Below are positions 1-7,968 of a DNA stretch of 46,571 nt, piece after piece. Below the pieces are notes generated by a model. That model saw only the letters and a list, made by a program, of their open reading frames with translations, searched no databases and was not told the origin of the DNA. This DNA comes from Sporosarcina sp. ZBG7A (GTDB lineage: Bacteria > Bacillota > Bacilli > Bacillales_A > Planococcaceae), in contig NZ_JWIB01000051.1 of assembly GCF_000813425.1 (NCBI RefSeq), forward strand, positions 1 to 46,571. The letters are read 5' to 3'. Numbering within the stretch: position 1 is the stretch's first letter; the number at the start of each line of letters is the position of its first letter. A program made the translations under genes and the position numbers.

Positions 1-80
1 TGCTTTTATGATCACTTCTCGCGCTTTATGATCACTTTCCCACTTTTATAATCACTTTCCACGCTTTATGAGCGCTCCCC
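1..80. repeat. 20-nt phased intergenic repeat array 1
   Basis: Four consecutive units of exactly 20 nt (1-20, 21-40, 41-60, 61-80). Read on the minus strand, the unit is close to GTGGGAAAGTGATCATAAAA; the core TGATCA is clear in units 1 and 2, while units 3 and 4 diverge. The last unit overlaps the end of mrpG and contains its TAA stop and last four codons. The array may continue to the left of the window. Its 15-nt core GTGGGAAAGTGATCA recurs in the array at 39294-39457. There are no unique spacers, so it is not CRISPR. Function unknown. Confidence 0.8.
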
Positions 81-461
81 ATCTTCCGTCTCCTCATCCT
101 TCACGGGTTTATCGCCATGAATGACTTCATACAGTTCATCTTCCACTGAAATATCTGCGAGTCCCACTTTTGAGCGATAAGCTGCACGAATGATCAGGTG
201 CCCCGCGACTGGGGCTGTGAGGAATACGAACACGATGCCTAATAACACGCGGACACTGACGAAATGATCATGGAACAGAAAGTATAGGAACACGCCGATC
301 AGCGTCAGCAATACCGATAGAGTGGAGCTTTTCGTCGCTGCGTGGGATCGTGTATAAACATCAGGTAATCGGATGATCCCGAACACACTGATGACACTAA
401 AAATACTTCCCAACAGGATAAGCAGAGCGCCGATGAATTCACCGATCTCGTTTTCGTTCAA
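66..461 (-). CDS. mrpG: Na+/H+ antiporter subunit G (MrpG/MnhG)
   Basis: Small membrane subunit of the hetero-oligomeric Mrp Na+(K+)/H+ antiporter, last gene of the mrpABCDEFG operon. The 131-residue protein has three hydrophobic segments (about residues 8-30, 40-60 and 65-90), the family motif GIIRLPDVYTRSHAATKSST after the first segment, and an acidic cytoplasmic tail rich in Asp/Glu. I chose the TTG at 461 because a GAGGGGGG ribosome-binding site (475-468) sits just before it; the longer reading from 479 has no such site and begins inside this Shine-Dalgarno. The start overlaps the 3' end of mrpF by 23 nt, indicating translational coupling. The last codons lie inside the 20-nt repeat array at 1-80. 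Confidence 0.93.
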   Translation of the reverse strand: MNENEIGEFIGALLILLGSIFSVISVFGIIRLPDVYTRSHAATKSSTLSVLLTLIGVFLYFLFHDHFVSVRVLLGIVFVFLTAPVAGHLIIRAAYRSKVGLADISVEDELYEVIHGDKPVKDEETEDGERS

Positions 462-723
462 CGATAACCCCCCTCTCAATATATTTTGAAAAGGCGATTG
501 TGCTGATGAACGACAAGATCCCGAGAATCAGAATGACTTCCAAGTATGCTTTCGTTCCGTAAACAACGGATACGACTCCGATCATCGCAATCAGATTCAC
601 ACCGACAACATCCATTGCAATCACACGATCCGGCATGGAAGGACCAATGATGAGCCGGAGAACGGCGATCGCAATTGTTACCGCGAACAGCACTACAGAG
701 ATTGCTAGCATTGTCTGAATCAT
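439..723 (-). CDS. mrpF: Na+/H+ antiporter subunit F (MrpF/MnhF)
   Basis: 94-residue membrane subunit of the Mrp antiporter complex with three transmembrane segments (about residues 4-24, 36-56 and 60-80). The family signature RLIIGPSMPDRVIAMDVV lies between segments 1 and 2, and the Asp in PDRV/MDVV is typical of MrpF. Length matches the family. Its ATG overlaps the TAA stop of mrpE in a TAATG arrangement (1 nt), and its end overlaps mrpG, so the three distal genes are translationally coupled. Identity is clear from sequence and operon position. Confidence 0.95.
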   Translation of the reverse strand: MIQTMLAISVVLFAVTIAIAVLRLIIGPSMPDRVIAMDVVGVNLIAMIGVVSVVYGTKAYLEVILILGILSFISTIAFSKYIERGVIVERKRDR

Positions 724-1205
724 TATCGGGTCACCTCCATAATCGCTTTTTCGAAGTTCTTCAATTGTTTGATCAACCCATCACGGGATTCTTGGACGTC
801 CATCGCATGGATGTACAACGCATCACTTTCCGGAGTCACTTCCATTACGACAGAACCTGGCGTCAATGTCAGCAACATCGAGAGCATCGTAATTTCCACG
901 TCACTACGCAATATAGTTTCATACTTGAAAATTCCTGGTTCGATCTTCAAACGTGGACTTAAAATCTGTTTCAACACGACCGCACTCGATTGGATCAATT
1001 CCGAGACAAAGATGAAGAATAACCGGACGACAGCGTAGACACGACGTAAGTAGAAGCGTGTACCGAAAAAACGGTGCATGAAGAACAGGATTCCGATTCC
1101 TACGAGAAAGCCTGCGTAGAACGTGGAAAAACGCAATTCGTCTTCATCGATGAGCAGCATCCATAAAAATGCAATGAACAAGTTTAATAACAGTTGACCT
1201 GGCAT
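723..1205 (-). CDS. mrpE: Na+/H+ antiporter subunit E (MrpE/MnhE)
   Basis: 160-residue membrane subunit of the Mrp antiporter. Two hydrophobic segments lie near the N-terminus, followed by a cytoplasmic domain containing the conserved stretch LTPGSVVMEV and a C-terminal region with LYIHAMDV, both typical of MrpE. It starts 23 nt after mrpD stops and is preceded by a GGGACGGGAGA ribosome-binding site. It overlaps mrpF by one base. In studied Bacillus Mrp systems all seven subunits are needed for full antiport; I infer the same here because the order is intact. Confidence 0.95.
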   Translation of the reverse strand: MPGQLLLNLFIAFLWMLLIDEDELRFSTFYAGFLVGIGILFFMHRFFGTRFYLRRVYAVVRLFFIFVSELIQSSAVVLKQILSPRLKIEPGIFKYETILRSDVEITMLSMLLTLTPGSVVMEVTPESDALYIHAMDVQESRDGLIKQLKNFEKAIMEVTR

Positions 1206-1228
1206 TCTCCCGTCCCCTTTCCTCTGCG

Positions 1229-2725
1229 CTATTTTTTCAGCAACGCTTCTTTGTCTAAAACAGCTTCAATATATGTTTGCGGATTGACCAATGTCGACGC
1301 TGCGTCATTCACAAATGGCGCAATTGCGTCCGCTCCTATCCCGATTGCGAGCGTCAAGACGCCAAGCATCACAATGGGTAGCAGCGTACGTTTCTTCAAC
1401 ACAACCTGTTCTTCGCTGCCGATGATCGCTTCCCCCATGAAACAGTTGAGGAAAATGCGCAACAACGAATACAACACAAACAAACTCGACAGAAACGCTA
1501 GTGTCAGCAACACATACGTTTCCGCTTCGATCAGACCTTCACCGAGCAACACTTTTCCGATGAATCCACTGAATGGTGGAATTCCGGTGAGCGATAGCAT
1601 GACGATGAAAAACAGCCAGCCGAGTGTAGGATAATTCCGTATCAACCCACTGAGTTCTCCGATTTTCGCCTTACCTGTCAATGAAATCATCAACCCGCCT
1701 GCTAAAAACAGCATCGCTTTTGCAACCATGTCATGTAACACGTAATAGATTGAACCTTGTAACGCAACTTCGTTTCCAGCAGCAAGTCCGACTAGGATGA
1801 ATCCCACCGCAATGACCACGTTATAGGCTATGATTTGCTGGATATTACTCGATGAAAGTGCACCGATACTTCCCCCAATCAACGTCAATGCAGCCATGAT
1901 TCCGATAATTGACTGAGTAATTTCTGGAGAATGATGGAACACAAGTGTGAACATACGGATTAGCGCATAAATCCCTACTTTCGTGAGCAATGCGCCGAAC
2001 AACGCTGCGATTGCTGCAGGTGGCGCGCTGTAGGAACCAGGCAGCCAGAAGTACAATAACAACCCCGCTTTCAAACTGAAGACGAGTAAAAAGATCAGAC
2101 TAATCACGGTTAGTACTGGACCTTGACCATTTTCAGCGACACGCTCCGCTAATTGTGCCATGTTGAGTGTCCCTGTTGCGCCGTACAAATACGCAATCGC
2201 GAGTAAGAAAAACCATGAGGCTAGTACATTAATTGTAATATAAGTAAATGCTTCGACAAGCTGGACTTTGCGTCCTCCTAGAATTAGGAGTGCATACGAC
2301 GCAAGTAACATCACTTCAAAACAGACGAATAGGTTGAAGACATCTCCCGTTAAGAATGAGCCATTGACGCCTGCTAGCAAGAAAAGCATAAATGGATAGA
2401 CATACATCTTCTCAAATGCTTCTCCAATCGTCGAGAACGCATACAGCAAAATAATACTTGTTACTGTTGCAGCAGCCGTAACTAGTAACAGCGCGAACGA
2501 ATCTCCGACAAATAGAATACCGTATGGTGGTTCCCAACCACCAAAGTCCAATCGCAGAATGCCTTCAGATTGGATCCGCAGCAACAAGTACACACCGATT
2601 CCAGCAGAACTTGCAGTTGCTAAAAAGCTGAGGGTGCGCTGCAGGATGAACGAATTCCGGAAGAATGTCAGTACAATCGCAGTGAGTAATGGAATAAGGA
2701 CAGGCAATACGAGTGCATTAGTCAT
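1229..2725 (-). CDS. mrpD: Na+/H+ antiporter subunit D (MrpD/MnhD)
   Basis: Large proton-translocating-type subunit related to the NuoL/M/N subunits of respiratory complex I; 498 residues, close to the usual length of about 493. It carries about 14 transmembrane segments. Conserved family elements are CFEVMLLASYALLILGG (TM5 Glu), a Lys-containing LVFSLKAGLLLYFWLPGSY stretch, and LSLTGIPPFSGFIGK near the C-terminal third. The start at 2725 (MTNALVLP) is preceded by GGAGAGAGTTGG. A 30-residue upstream extension lacks a site and reads through mrpC. The gene overlaps the end of mrpC by 8 nt. Confidence 0.96.
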   Translation of the reverse strand: MTNALVLPVLIPLLTAIVLTFFRNSFILQRTLSFLATASSAGIGVYLLLRIQSEGILRLDFGGWEPPYGILFVGDSFALLLVTAAATVTSIILLYAFSTIGEAFEKMYVYPFMLFLLAGVNGSFLTGDVFNLFVCFEVMLLASYALLILGGRKVQLVEAFTYITINVLASWFFLLAIAYLYGATGTLNMAQLAERVAENGQGPVLTVISLIFLLVFSLKAGLLLYFWLPGSYSAPPAAIAALFGALLTKVGIYALIRMFTLVFHHSPEITQSIIGIMAALTLIGGSIGALSSSNIQQIIAYNVVIAVGFILVGLAAGNEVALQGSIYYVLHDMVAKAMLFLAGGLMISLTGKAKIGELSGLIRNYPTLGWLFFIVMLSLTGIPPFSGFIGKVLLGEGLIEAETYVLLTLAFLSSLFVLYSLLRIFLNCFMGEAIIGSEEQVVLKKRTLLPIVMLGVLTLAIGIGADAIAPFVNDAASTLVNPQTYIEAVLDKEALLKK

Positions 2726-3056
2726 CCAACTCTCTCCTAACATCATCCAAATTATCAGCACCCGTTTCCCGGTAAATCCGGTATGCGAGAACGAGGAGGA
2801 ACGCGGTGACAGCAAAACTAATAACGATTGCGGTCAGAATGAGTGCTTGCGGAAGTGCATCCGTATATGTCGAACCTTCTTCTGTCAGTAACGGAGCTCC
2901 CCCTTTTTTCAATCCGCCCATCGTAAGGATCAGTAAATGGATGGCATGAGAAAGGATTGCAGTCCCTAAAATGATCCGCACAAAATTACGCGACAGCAGT
3001 AAATAGACCGCCACCATGACGAGAACGCCTACAAGTAATGTAATTAAGGTCTCCAT
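2718..3056 (-). CDS. mrpC: Na+/H+ antiporter subunit C (MrpC/MnhC)
   Basis: NuoK-like subunit of the Mrp antiporter, 112 residues with three transmembrane helices (about 4-22, 28-50 and 70-94). The NuoK/MrpC hallmark is visible in segment 2 (GTAILSHAIHLLILTMG), followed by PLPQALILTAIVISFA-type sequence (here ALPQALILTAIVISFA). The ATG abuts the mrpB stop with no intergenic base (3056/3057). The acidic C-terminus overlaps the mrpD start by 8 nt. Identity and role are clear. Confidence 0.96.
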   Translation of the reverse strand: METLITLLVGVLVMVAVYLLLSRNFVRIILGTAILSHAIHLLILTMGGLKKGGAPLLTEEGSTYTDALPQALILTAIVISFAVTAFLLVLAYRIYRETGADNLDDVRRELDD

Positions 3057-3482
3057 TCAACTCACATCCTCACTGATCGTCAAAAGAATCGTCACGACGA
3101 CACCCACAACGGTTAGCGCAACACCAGCTTCAAATAGTAGCACCATCGAAAGCTCCGTTGCTCCGAAAACCGGCAACGCAAATTCCCCTTTTGCCTGGTT
3201 CAGAAATTGATTGCTAAACAGCATAGGGACTGCACTACTAGCGACCGCTAGAAACACTCCAAGTCCAGCAATTTTCTTGAAATCGAACGGAATTCCTTTA
3301 TGCACCGTCTCAATATCGTACGTCATATACAGCAACAGCAACGCCGAAGCGAGTACGAGCCCGCCAGAGAACCCACCGCCCGGGTCGTTATGCCCGGAGA
3401 TGAAGAGCTCAACACCGAACGTTAAAATGATGAACACGACAATTTTCGTGACAGTGCGCAAGATGACGTCATTGATTTTCAT
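3057..3482 (-). CDS. mrpB: Na+/H+ antiporter subunit B (MrpB/MnhB)
   Basis: 141-residue MnhB-domain membrane protein with four transmembrane segments. The motif FISGHNDPGGGFSGGLVLASA after the first segment is diagnostic of MrpB. I place the start at the ATG at 3482, about 8 nt after AAGGACGG; a GTG three codons upstream (3491) is too close to that site. The start lies inside the end of mrpA (14-nt overlap). It is a separate subunit, although MrpA also carries a C-terminal MrpB-like region. Confidence 0.95.
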   Translation of the reverse strand: MKINDVILRTVTKIVVFIILTFGVELFISGHNDPGGGFSGGLVLASALLLLYMTYDIETVHKGIPFDFKKIAGLGVFLAVASSAVPMLFSNQFLNQAKGEFALPVFGATELSMVLLFEAGVALTVVGVVVTILLTISEDVS

Positions 3483-5874
3483 TGCCGTCACCGTCCTTTT
3501 TATCTTTTAACTTGATCAACACATAGACACCGAGTCCACCGATCAACAGGACAACAATTTCAAGCATTGTATCGAATGCACGGAAATCCCCCAAAATCGC
3601 ATTGACGATATTGCCACCGCCTGTGAGCGTTTTGGCGTCTTCAAAGTACTTGGAAATCGGGTCAAACAGGCGATTCCCTTGAACCATAAGCGCTGTAATG
3701 ATAACGATTAGTCCTGATGCAACCGCGATGAATGCATTCAAAACCTTTACTGGACGACGCGGACGCTCTTTCTTCCAATCTGGCATAAAGCGGAATGTCA
3801 GTAAAAACAACACAGTAGTTACCGTTTCCACAACGATTTGGGTAAGTGCCAAGTCAGGTGCCCGTAAGACGACAAATAGAAATGCGACTGTAAATCCAAG
3901 GACACCATTCAGTAGAATCGCGATCAACCGAGAATTCACGAATAGTATCGCAACTGCTGCAGACATCATGACCATCACGAGAATGTATTCATTGACCGTT
4001 ACGACTGAATCCTCTGAAAAGTTAAACGCTAGACGCCATACAAAACTCAACGCAGTTCCCATCATAGCGATGAAAAACAGCAGAATGTACGTGAAATAAC
4101 GATGCAAATGCCCCGTCATGTACTTATTCGTCAGGTGGTAGGAGTTGCCCTCAAGCTGGATAAGCAACAACGCATAGATGTTATCGATCTTCCAACTGAA
4201 CGGCGCAATTGTATAGATCCTTCTCCACTGACGTAAGAAAATGTAGAGAATCGTACCAATCAGTATGATACCAATCGTCATCCAAAGTGCCGGATTCAAT
4301 CCATGCCACGCTGCAATGTGCGGGACAAGTGATTCAGGATTTCCAAACGATGGATAGACCGCCGCCATTGCTGGCTTCAAAATCCATTTCCCCAGTACGT
4401 TCGGGAAGAAGAACAATCCTACAATCATTACTCCTAAAATGGATGGCGCAACTAGCATCCCAGGTCGCGGATCATGCGCTCCTCGATCGACCCATGCAGG
4501 CTGTTGCTGCTGGCGGCCAAAAAACGTTTGAAAAACGATAATCATGCAATATACGAATGTAAGAACACTCGCTACCCATGCGACAATCGGAATCCAAATG
4601 TGGACACCTGGTAACGCCAAGTGTTGCACAGCGAGACTCGCTTCCAAAAAGAGTTCCTTACTTAAAAATCCGTTAAACGGAGGCAATCCCGCCATTGAAA
4701 AACTACCTGCAAGCGCAATAGTAAATGTGATCGGCATGAATACAGCAAGTCCGCCGAGTTTCCGAATATCACGCGTCCCGAGTTCATGGTCTACGATTCC
4801 GATGATCATGAATAACGCGCCTTTAAATGTGGAATGGTTAATCAAATGGAATAGTCCTGCAAACGCCGCAGCGGTATAGATCGTTTTATCCGCCCCTGGT
4901 ATGTCCAACATGGCGGCTGAACCGATTCCAAGTAAACTCATGATCAACCCAAGTTGGCTGATCGTTGAATAGGCGAGGAGCGCTTTCAGATCATTTTGGC
5001 GAACTGCGTTGAATGAGCCCCATAACAAGGTCAAAAGCCCAACGAACGTCACCGAATAGAACCAAAGTTCACTTTCACCAAATACAGGAATGAAGCGGGC
5101 GACAAGATAGATCCCAGCTTTGACCATCGTAGCTGAGTGTAAATAAGCACTGACCGGTGTCGGCGCTTCCATCGCGTCTGGAAGCCAGATATGGAATGGG
5201 AATTGTGCAGATTTCGTAAATGCTCCAAGTAGAATGAGGAGCATCGCTGGGATGAAAAGATCGTACGTCGGTAATGTTCCCGCCATACCAATCATCTCTT
5301 GGATACTATAAGTCCCCGTCATTTGGTGCAACATAAGGAATCCGACGAGCATACCAATTCCACCTGTTACTGTGATGAGCATTGCCTTTTTCGCACCAGC
5401 TCGAGAATTTTTCCGTTGATGCCAAAAAGCGATGAGCAGGAATGATGAAACACTCGTTAACTCCCAAAATACGTAGAGTACCAAGACGTTATCTGAAAAG
5501 ACGACACCGAGCATGGAACCCATGAACAACAACAAGTACATATAAAAACGACCGAGTGCTTCTCGTTCAGATAGATAATAAATGGAGTACATGACAACGA
5601 GCGTTCCCATGCCTGTGATGAGCAATCCCAAAATCATACTGAGACCGTCTAAATGAGTGGTAAAGTGGATATCGGCAGCGTTTAGCCACCGGATGGTGTG
5701 GAATAGGTTCTCGCCTGAAGCTAGACTTGGAATCTGAAAACTAAGGATGACAAACAAAATCAACGGAACCGGTAATACCATCCAACCGATTTTCTTACTG
5801 CGTACATATGTATAAAGAAACGGGACAAAAAGCGATGCCAGAAACGGCACCAATATAAGTATCGGAATAATCAT
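3469..5874 (-). CDS. mrpA: Na+/H+ antiporter subunit A (MrpA/MnhA)
   Basis: Largest Mrp subunit, 801 residues, the same length as B. subtilis MrpA. The N-terminal two thirds is NuoL-like, with conserved WELTS (Glu about residue 138), FTKSAQFPFHIWLPDAMEAP (Lys about 221) and AYLHSATMVKAG; in studied Mrp/complex I proteins these Glu and Lys residues are needed for ion movement. The C-terminal part has the DUF4040/MrpB-like stretch LRAPDLALTQIVVE. The start at 5874 (MIIPILILVPF) follows GGGGGT by nine bases and gives the family N-terminus. An in-frame 58-residue extension back to 6048 is hydrophilic, has no ribosome-binding site and lies in the structured leader, so I rejected it. First gene of the operon. 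Confidence 0.96.
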   Translation of the reverse strand: MIIPILILVPFLASLFVPFLYTYVRSKKIGWMVLPVPLILFVILSFQIPSLASGENLFHTIRWLNAADIHFTTHLDGLSMILGLLITGMGTLVVMYSIYYLSEREALGRFYMYLLLFMGSMLGVVFSDNVLVLYVFWELTSVSSFLLIAFWHQRKNSRAGAKKAMLITVTGGIGMLVGFLMLHQMTGTYSIQEMIGMAGTLPTYDLFIPAMLLILLGAFTKSAQFPFHIWLPDAMEAPTPVSAYLHSATMVKAGIYLVARFIPVFGESELWFYSVTFVGLLTLLWGSFNAVRQNDLKALLAYSTISQLGLIMSLLGIGSAAMLDIPGADKTIYTAAAFAGLFHLINHSTFKGALFMIIGIVDHELGTRDIRKLGGLAVFMPITFTIALAGSFSMAGLPPFNGFLSKELFLEASLAVQHLALPGVHIWIPIVAWVASVLTFVYCMIIVFQTFFGRQQQQPAWVDRGAHDPRPGMLVAPSILGVMIVGLFFFPNVLGKWILKPAMAAVYPSFGNPESLVPHIAAWHGLNPALWMTIGIILIGTILYIFLRQWRRIYTIAPFSWKIDNIYALLLIQLEGNSYHLTNKYMTGHLHRYFTYILLFFIAMMGTALSFVWRLAFNFSEDSVVTVNEYILVMVMMSAAVAILFVNSRLIAILLNGVLGFTVAFLFVVLRAPDLALTQIVVETVTTVLFLLTFRFMPDWKKERPRRPVKVLNAFIAVASGLIVIITALMVQGNRLFDPISKYFEDAKTLTGGGNIVNAILGDFRAFDTMLEIVVLLIGGLGVYVLIKLKDKKDGDGNENQ

Positions 5875-6122
5875 TTCGTCGTACCCCCAATCAAAAAAGA
5901 AAACACGGGTTCTATCATCAGAGTCTTCTAACGGACGGTGAAAGCTTGGAAATTCGTAGCAGTACTTGTACGGGGTTTTCAAGAATCCGCAGAAAAGTTT
6001 CTGTGACGGCTTGACGCGGATGGAAAAGCCGGCGATAATGAGTGCCATGTGAGTACAGTGAACAAGCCCGAAACTATCTTTTAGTTTCAGGACTACCGTT
6101 CAAACGATGGCGTTTGTGTTTT
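5875..6122 (-). promoter_or_regulatory. Long structured 5' leader of the mrp operon (candidate riboswitch)
   Basis: About 250 nt separate the predicted transcription start (near 6122) from mrpA and contain no supportable gene. Minus-strand structures: a 10-bp stem with 5-nt loop (6067-6091, arms CCTGAAACTA/TAGTTTCGGG); a GGCTT/AAGCC hairpin (6026-6030 with 6008-6012); and, within its loop, ATCCGC (6016-6021), which pairs perfectly with GCGGAT at 5985-5990, either as a pseudoknot or as an alternative fold. CAGAA/TTCTG (5999-6003 with 5990-5994) nests inside the latter. Na+-I (DUF1646 motif) riboswitches are known upstream of sodium transporters, but I cannot confirm that consensus here. This accounts for most of the non-coding stretch 5875-6228. 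Confidence 0.5.
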
Positions 6123-6128
6123 GGTTTC

Positions 6129-6158
6129 ATTATAAAGTATACACAACATTTACATCAA
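6129..6158 (-). promoter_or_regulatory. Promoter of the mrp operon
   Basis: Minus-strand TTGATG (6158-6153), an 18-nt spacer and TATAAT (6134-6129). This is a good sigma-A-type match and the only strong one upstream of mrpA. It puts the transcription start near 6122 and defines the long leader. Confidence 0.65.
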
Positions 6159-6228
6159 TCGCACTTGAGACGGTGCGCACGAGTGTGAGATCGCCTAGTA
6201 TTCGGATTCTATGGAGGTGGAGGACTAC

Positions 6229-6903
6229 ATGGGAAAAGTGAAAGGACGCATGGATGAAAGCATCCTCGTCTGTGTGTATTATGGACCTAACGGAGAGCGA
6301 CTTATTCGTCGTGGTCATCAGATGGCAAGCGCGATGGACTGCCCTCTTTACATTTTAACAGTCGATCCACGACCATTAGATGATATGGATGCAGACAAAT
6401 CGGATTACATTGACAGATGGCGTGAGCTTGCGGATGAATTCGATGCAGACGAATTCATCGTACGGGATAACGAAAGTAGACCCACCGCAAAAGTGATTAA
6501 ACAAGTCGCACACGACCGGAATGTCACTCAAATTATTATCGGGCAAACAGCCCAAAGTCGATGGGAAGAAATTACGAAGGGGTCGTTCATGAACGTCTTG
6601 TTGCGTGAAATTACATTCGTAGATTTCCACGTCGTATCGGTCGCACGTTCCATTAAGCATGATGTCGAAGGGTTGTTCGAAAAAGGATTACGAGCCTATC
6701 TGACGGATGATGGAGAGGGCTTCCGTATCACGTTCAACTATACAAAAGACGCTCGATTTGAAGGGATTTTCTTTAAAGAGACCGGAACTGATTTCAATAA
6801 TGGCATTTTTAAATTCATGCATGACGGAAAGATGTGCCAGGTGAGAATTACAGATGATCGTGTTGAGGATCCATCTCTGGTCAGTTGTAAAATCGATGCA
6901 TAA
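6229..6903 (+). CDS. Universal stress protein family protein, KdpD-Usp-like, with an extra C-terminal domain
   Basis: 224-residue cytoplasmic protein. Residues about 9-140 form a Usp (Rossmann-like) domain: SILVCVYYGPNGERLIRRG at the start, DNESRPTAKVI, and IIIGQTAQSRWEEITKGSFMNVLLRE, followed by VDFHVVS. This last part closely resembles the Usp segment of KdpD sensor kinases (SRW...GS...LLRE...VDVHIV). The last ~75 residues (from about GLRAYLTDDG) are a beta-rich region I do not recognise. Start at 6229 is set by GGAGGTGGAGG five bases upstream; an ATG at 6211 overlaps that site. It diverges from mrpA, so a role in ion or pH homeostasis is plausible but is inference. Confidence 0.8.
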   Translation: MGKVKGRMDESILVCVYYGPNGERLIRRGHQMASAMDCPLYILTVDPRPLDDMDADKSDYIDRWRELADEFDADEFIVRDNESRPTAKVIKQVAHDRNVTQIIIGQTAQSRWEEITKGSFMNVLLREITFVDFHVVSVARSIKHDVEGLFEKGLRAYLTDDGEGFRITFNYTKDARFEGIFFKETGTDFNNGIFKFMHDGKMCQVRITDDRVEDPSLVSCKIDA

Positions 6904-6919
6904 CCAAACCAAAGGTAAA

Positions 6920-6955
6920 AGCAGAGAGTGCTGAAGCGCTCCCTGCTTTTTGTTT
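6920..6955 (+). terminator. Rho-independent terminator after the Usp gene
   Basis: Hairpin with arms AGCAG..GAG..GC and GC..CTC..CTGCT (6920-6947), followed by a T-rich tail. It lies between the convergent Usp gene and murB, so it may serve both. Confidence 0.8.
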
Positions 6956-6971
6956 TGTCGCTATAGTATTC

Positions 6972-7889
6972 TTACTCCGCAGGTTCTCCTACAATTTTCA
7001 CTTCGCGTTCGAGATCTACTCCGAAACGCCTTTTCACTTCTGCTTGGACCATTTCAATAGTTTGAATGTAGTCCGTTGCAGTTGCGTGGTTTTTGTTGAT
7101 GATGAATCCTGCGTGCTTGGTTGAGACTTCTGCTCCACCGACTCCTTTTCCTTGAAGCCCGCTATCCTGGATCAGTTTCCCAGCGAAATACCCGGGAGGA
7201 CGTTTAAACACACTTCCTGCTGATGGATACTCGAGCGGTTGCTTCGACTCACGCAAAAATGTCAATTCTGCCACTTTCGCATCAATCGTCTCTTGGTCAC
7301 CAAACTGGAGGTCAAAGTCTGAAGACAGAACGAAGTACCCTTCGTCTGCGATAATGCTTTTCCGATAACCGAGTCCAAGTTCCTCTTTCTGCAAAACAAA
7401 GATTTCACCTTTACGATTCATAAGGGTAGACTTCACGATGATGTCTTTTATCTCCCCGCCGTATGCTCCGGCATTCATGGCCATTGCACCTCCGACAGAA
7501 CCCGGAATTCCACAAGCAAATTCAATTCCAGTCAATCCAGCGGCTGCAGCTGCTTTGGACACATCGATAATATATGCACCGGCTTCAGCATGGACGTGCG
7601 TTCCATTTACAGTAATTACATCTAATTTCACAGGATGCAACACGATGCCACGAACTCCTCCGTCGCGAACTACCATGTTAGATCCATTTCCAAGTAGCAA
7701 TAACGGGATATCATGTTCATATGCGTAACGGACAGTTGTTTGCATTTCATCAACCGTTTCAGGAATTACCAGTAAATCAGCAAGTCCGCCTAATTCTGTT
7801 TTTGTATAAGCTGAAAGGGATTCATCCAGCAAAAGCTGTCCCTTAGTAATCGTCGTTTGTAAATCAGCAAGCCATTGTTGCTTAGCCAT
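6972..7889 (-). CDS. murB: UDP-N-acetylenolpyruvoylglucosamine reductase (MurB)
   Basis: Catalyses the NADPH-dependent reduction that forms UDP-N-acetylmuramic acid in cytoplasmic peptidoglycan precursor synthesis. The 305-residue protein has the FAD-binding motifs LLGNGSNMVV (about residues 65-75) and GIPGSVGGAMAMNAGAYGGE (about 130-149). The active-site serine segment is SAGSVFKRP, and a C-terminal EVKIVGE contains the conserved Glu. It lacks the extra domain of the long (E. coli type I) form, so it is the type II form usual in Firmicutes. Start ATG at 7889 lies 9 nt after AAAGGG; a TTG at 7898 has no site. Monocistronic; a dyad operator candidate lies immediately upstream. Confidence 0.96.
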   Translation of the reverse strand: MAKQQWLADLQTTITKGQLLLDESLSAYTKTELGGLADLLVIPETVDEMQTTVRYAYEHDIPLLLLGNGSNMVVRDGGVRGIVLHPVKLDVITVNGTHVHAEAGAYIIDVSKAAAAAGLTGIEFACGIPGSVGGAMAMNAGAYGGEIKDIIVKSTLMNRKGEIFVLQKEELGLGYRKSIIADEGYFVLSSDFDLQFGDQETIDAKVAELTFLRESKQPLEYPSAGSVFKRPPGYFAGKLIQDSGLQGKGVGGAEVSTKHAGFIINKNHATATDYIQTIEMVQAEVKRRFGVDLEREVKIVGEPAE

Positions 7890-7907
7890 TCCACCCAACC
7901 CTTTCGA

Positions 7908-7968
7908 ATGTACGTACCACTCTTACAGTATGCTGTGATTATAGTGATTTGACAAGAGGTACGTACAT
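7908..7968. promoter_or_regulatory. Twin GTACGTAC dyads (candidate operator pair) between murB and the Rieske-FAD gene
   Basis: ATGTACGTACCACTCTT (7908-7924) is repeated in inverted orientation as AAGAGGTACGTACAT (7954-7968), missing two bases. Each arm contains the perfect 8-bp palindrome GTACGTAC (7910-7917 and 7959-7966), with centres 49 bp apart. A minus-strand TATAAT (7943-7938) lies between the arms and points to murB, although I see no convincing -35. The right arm falls in the spacer of a plus-strand promoter. This suggests one regulator acting on both genes; the regulator is unknown. Confidence 0.5.

Noticed and set aside
1494..1634. Long plus-strand frames opposite mrp genes (for example 1194-1634 and 3698-4099)
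   Set aside because: Antisense shadows of well-supported membrane-protein genes, with low-complexity Ser/Thr-rich translations and no ribosome-binding sites.
5875..6048. 58-codon N-terminal extension of mrpA
   Set aside because: No ribosome-binding site at 6048, hydrophilic non-family sequence, lies in the structured leader, and the 801-residue form matches the family exactly.
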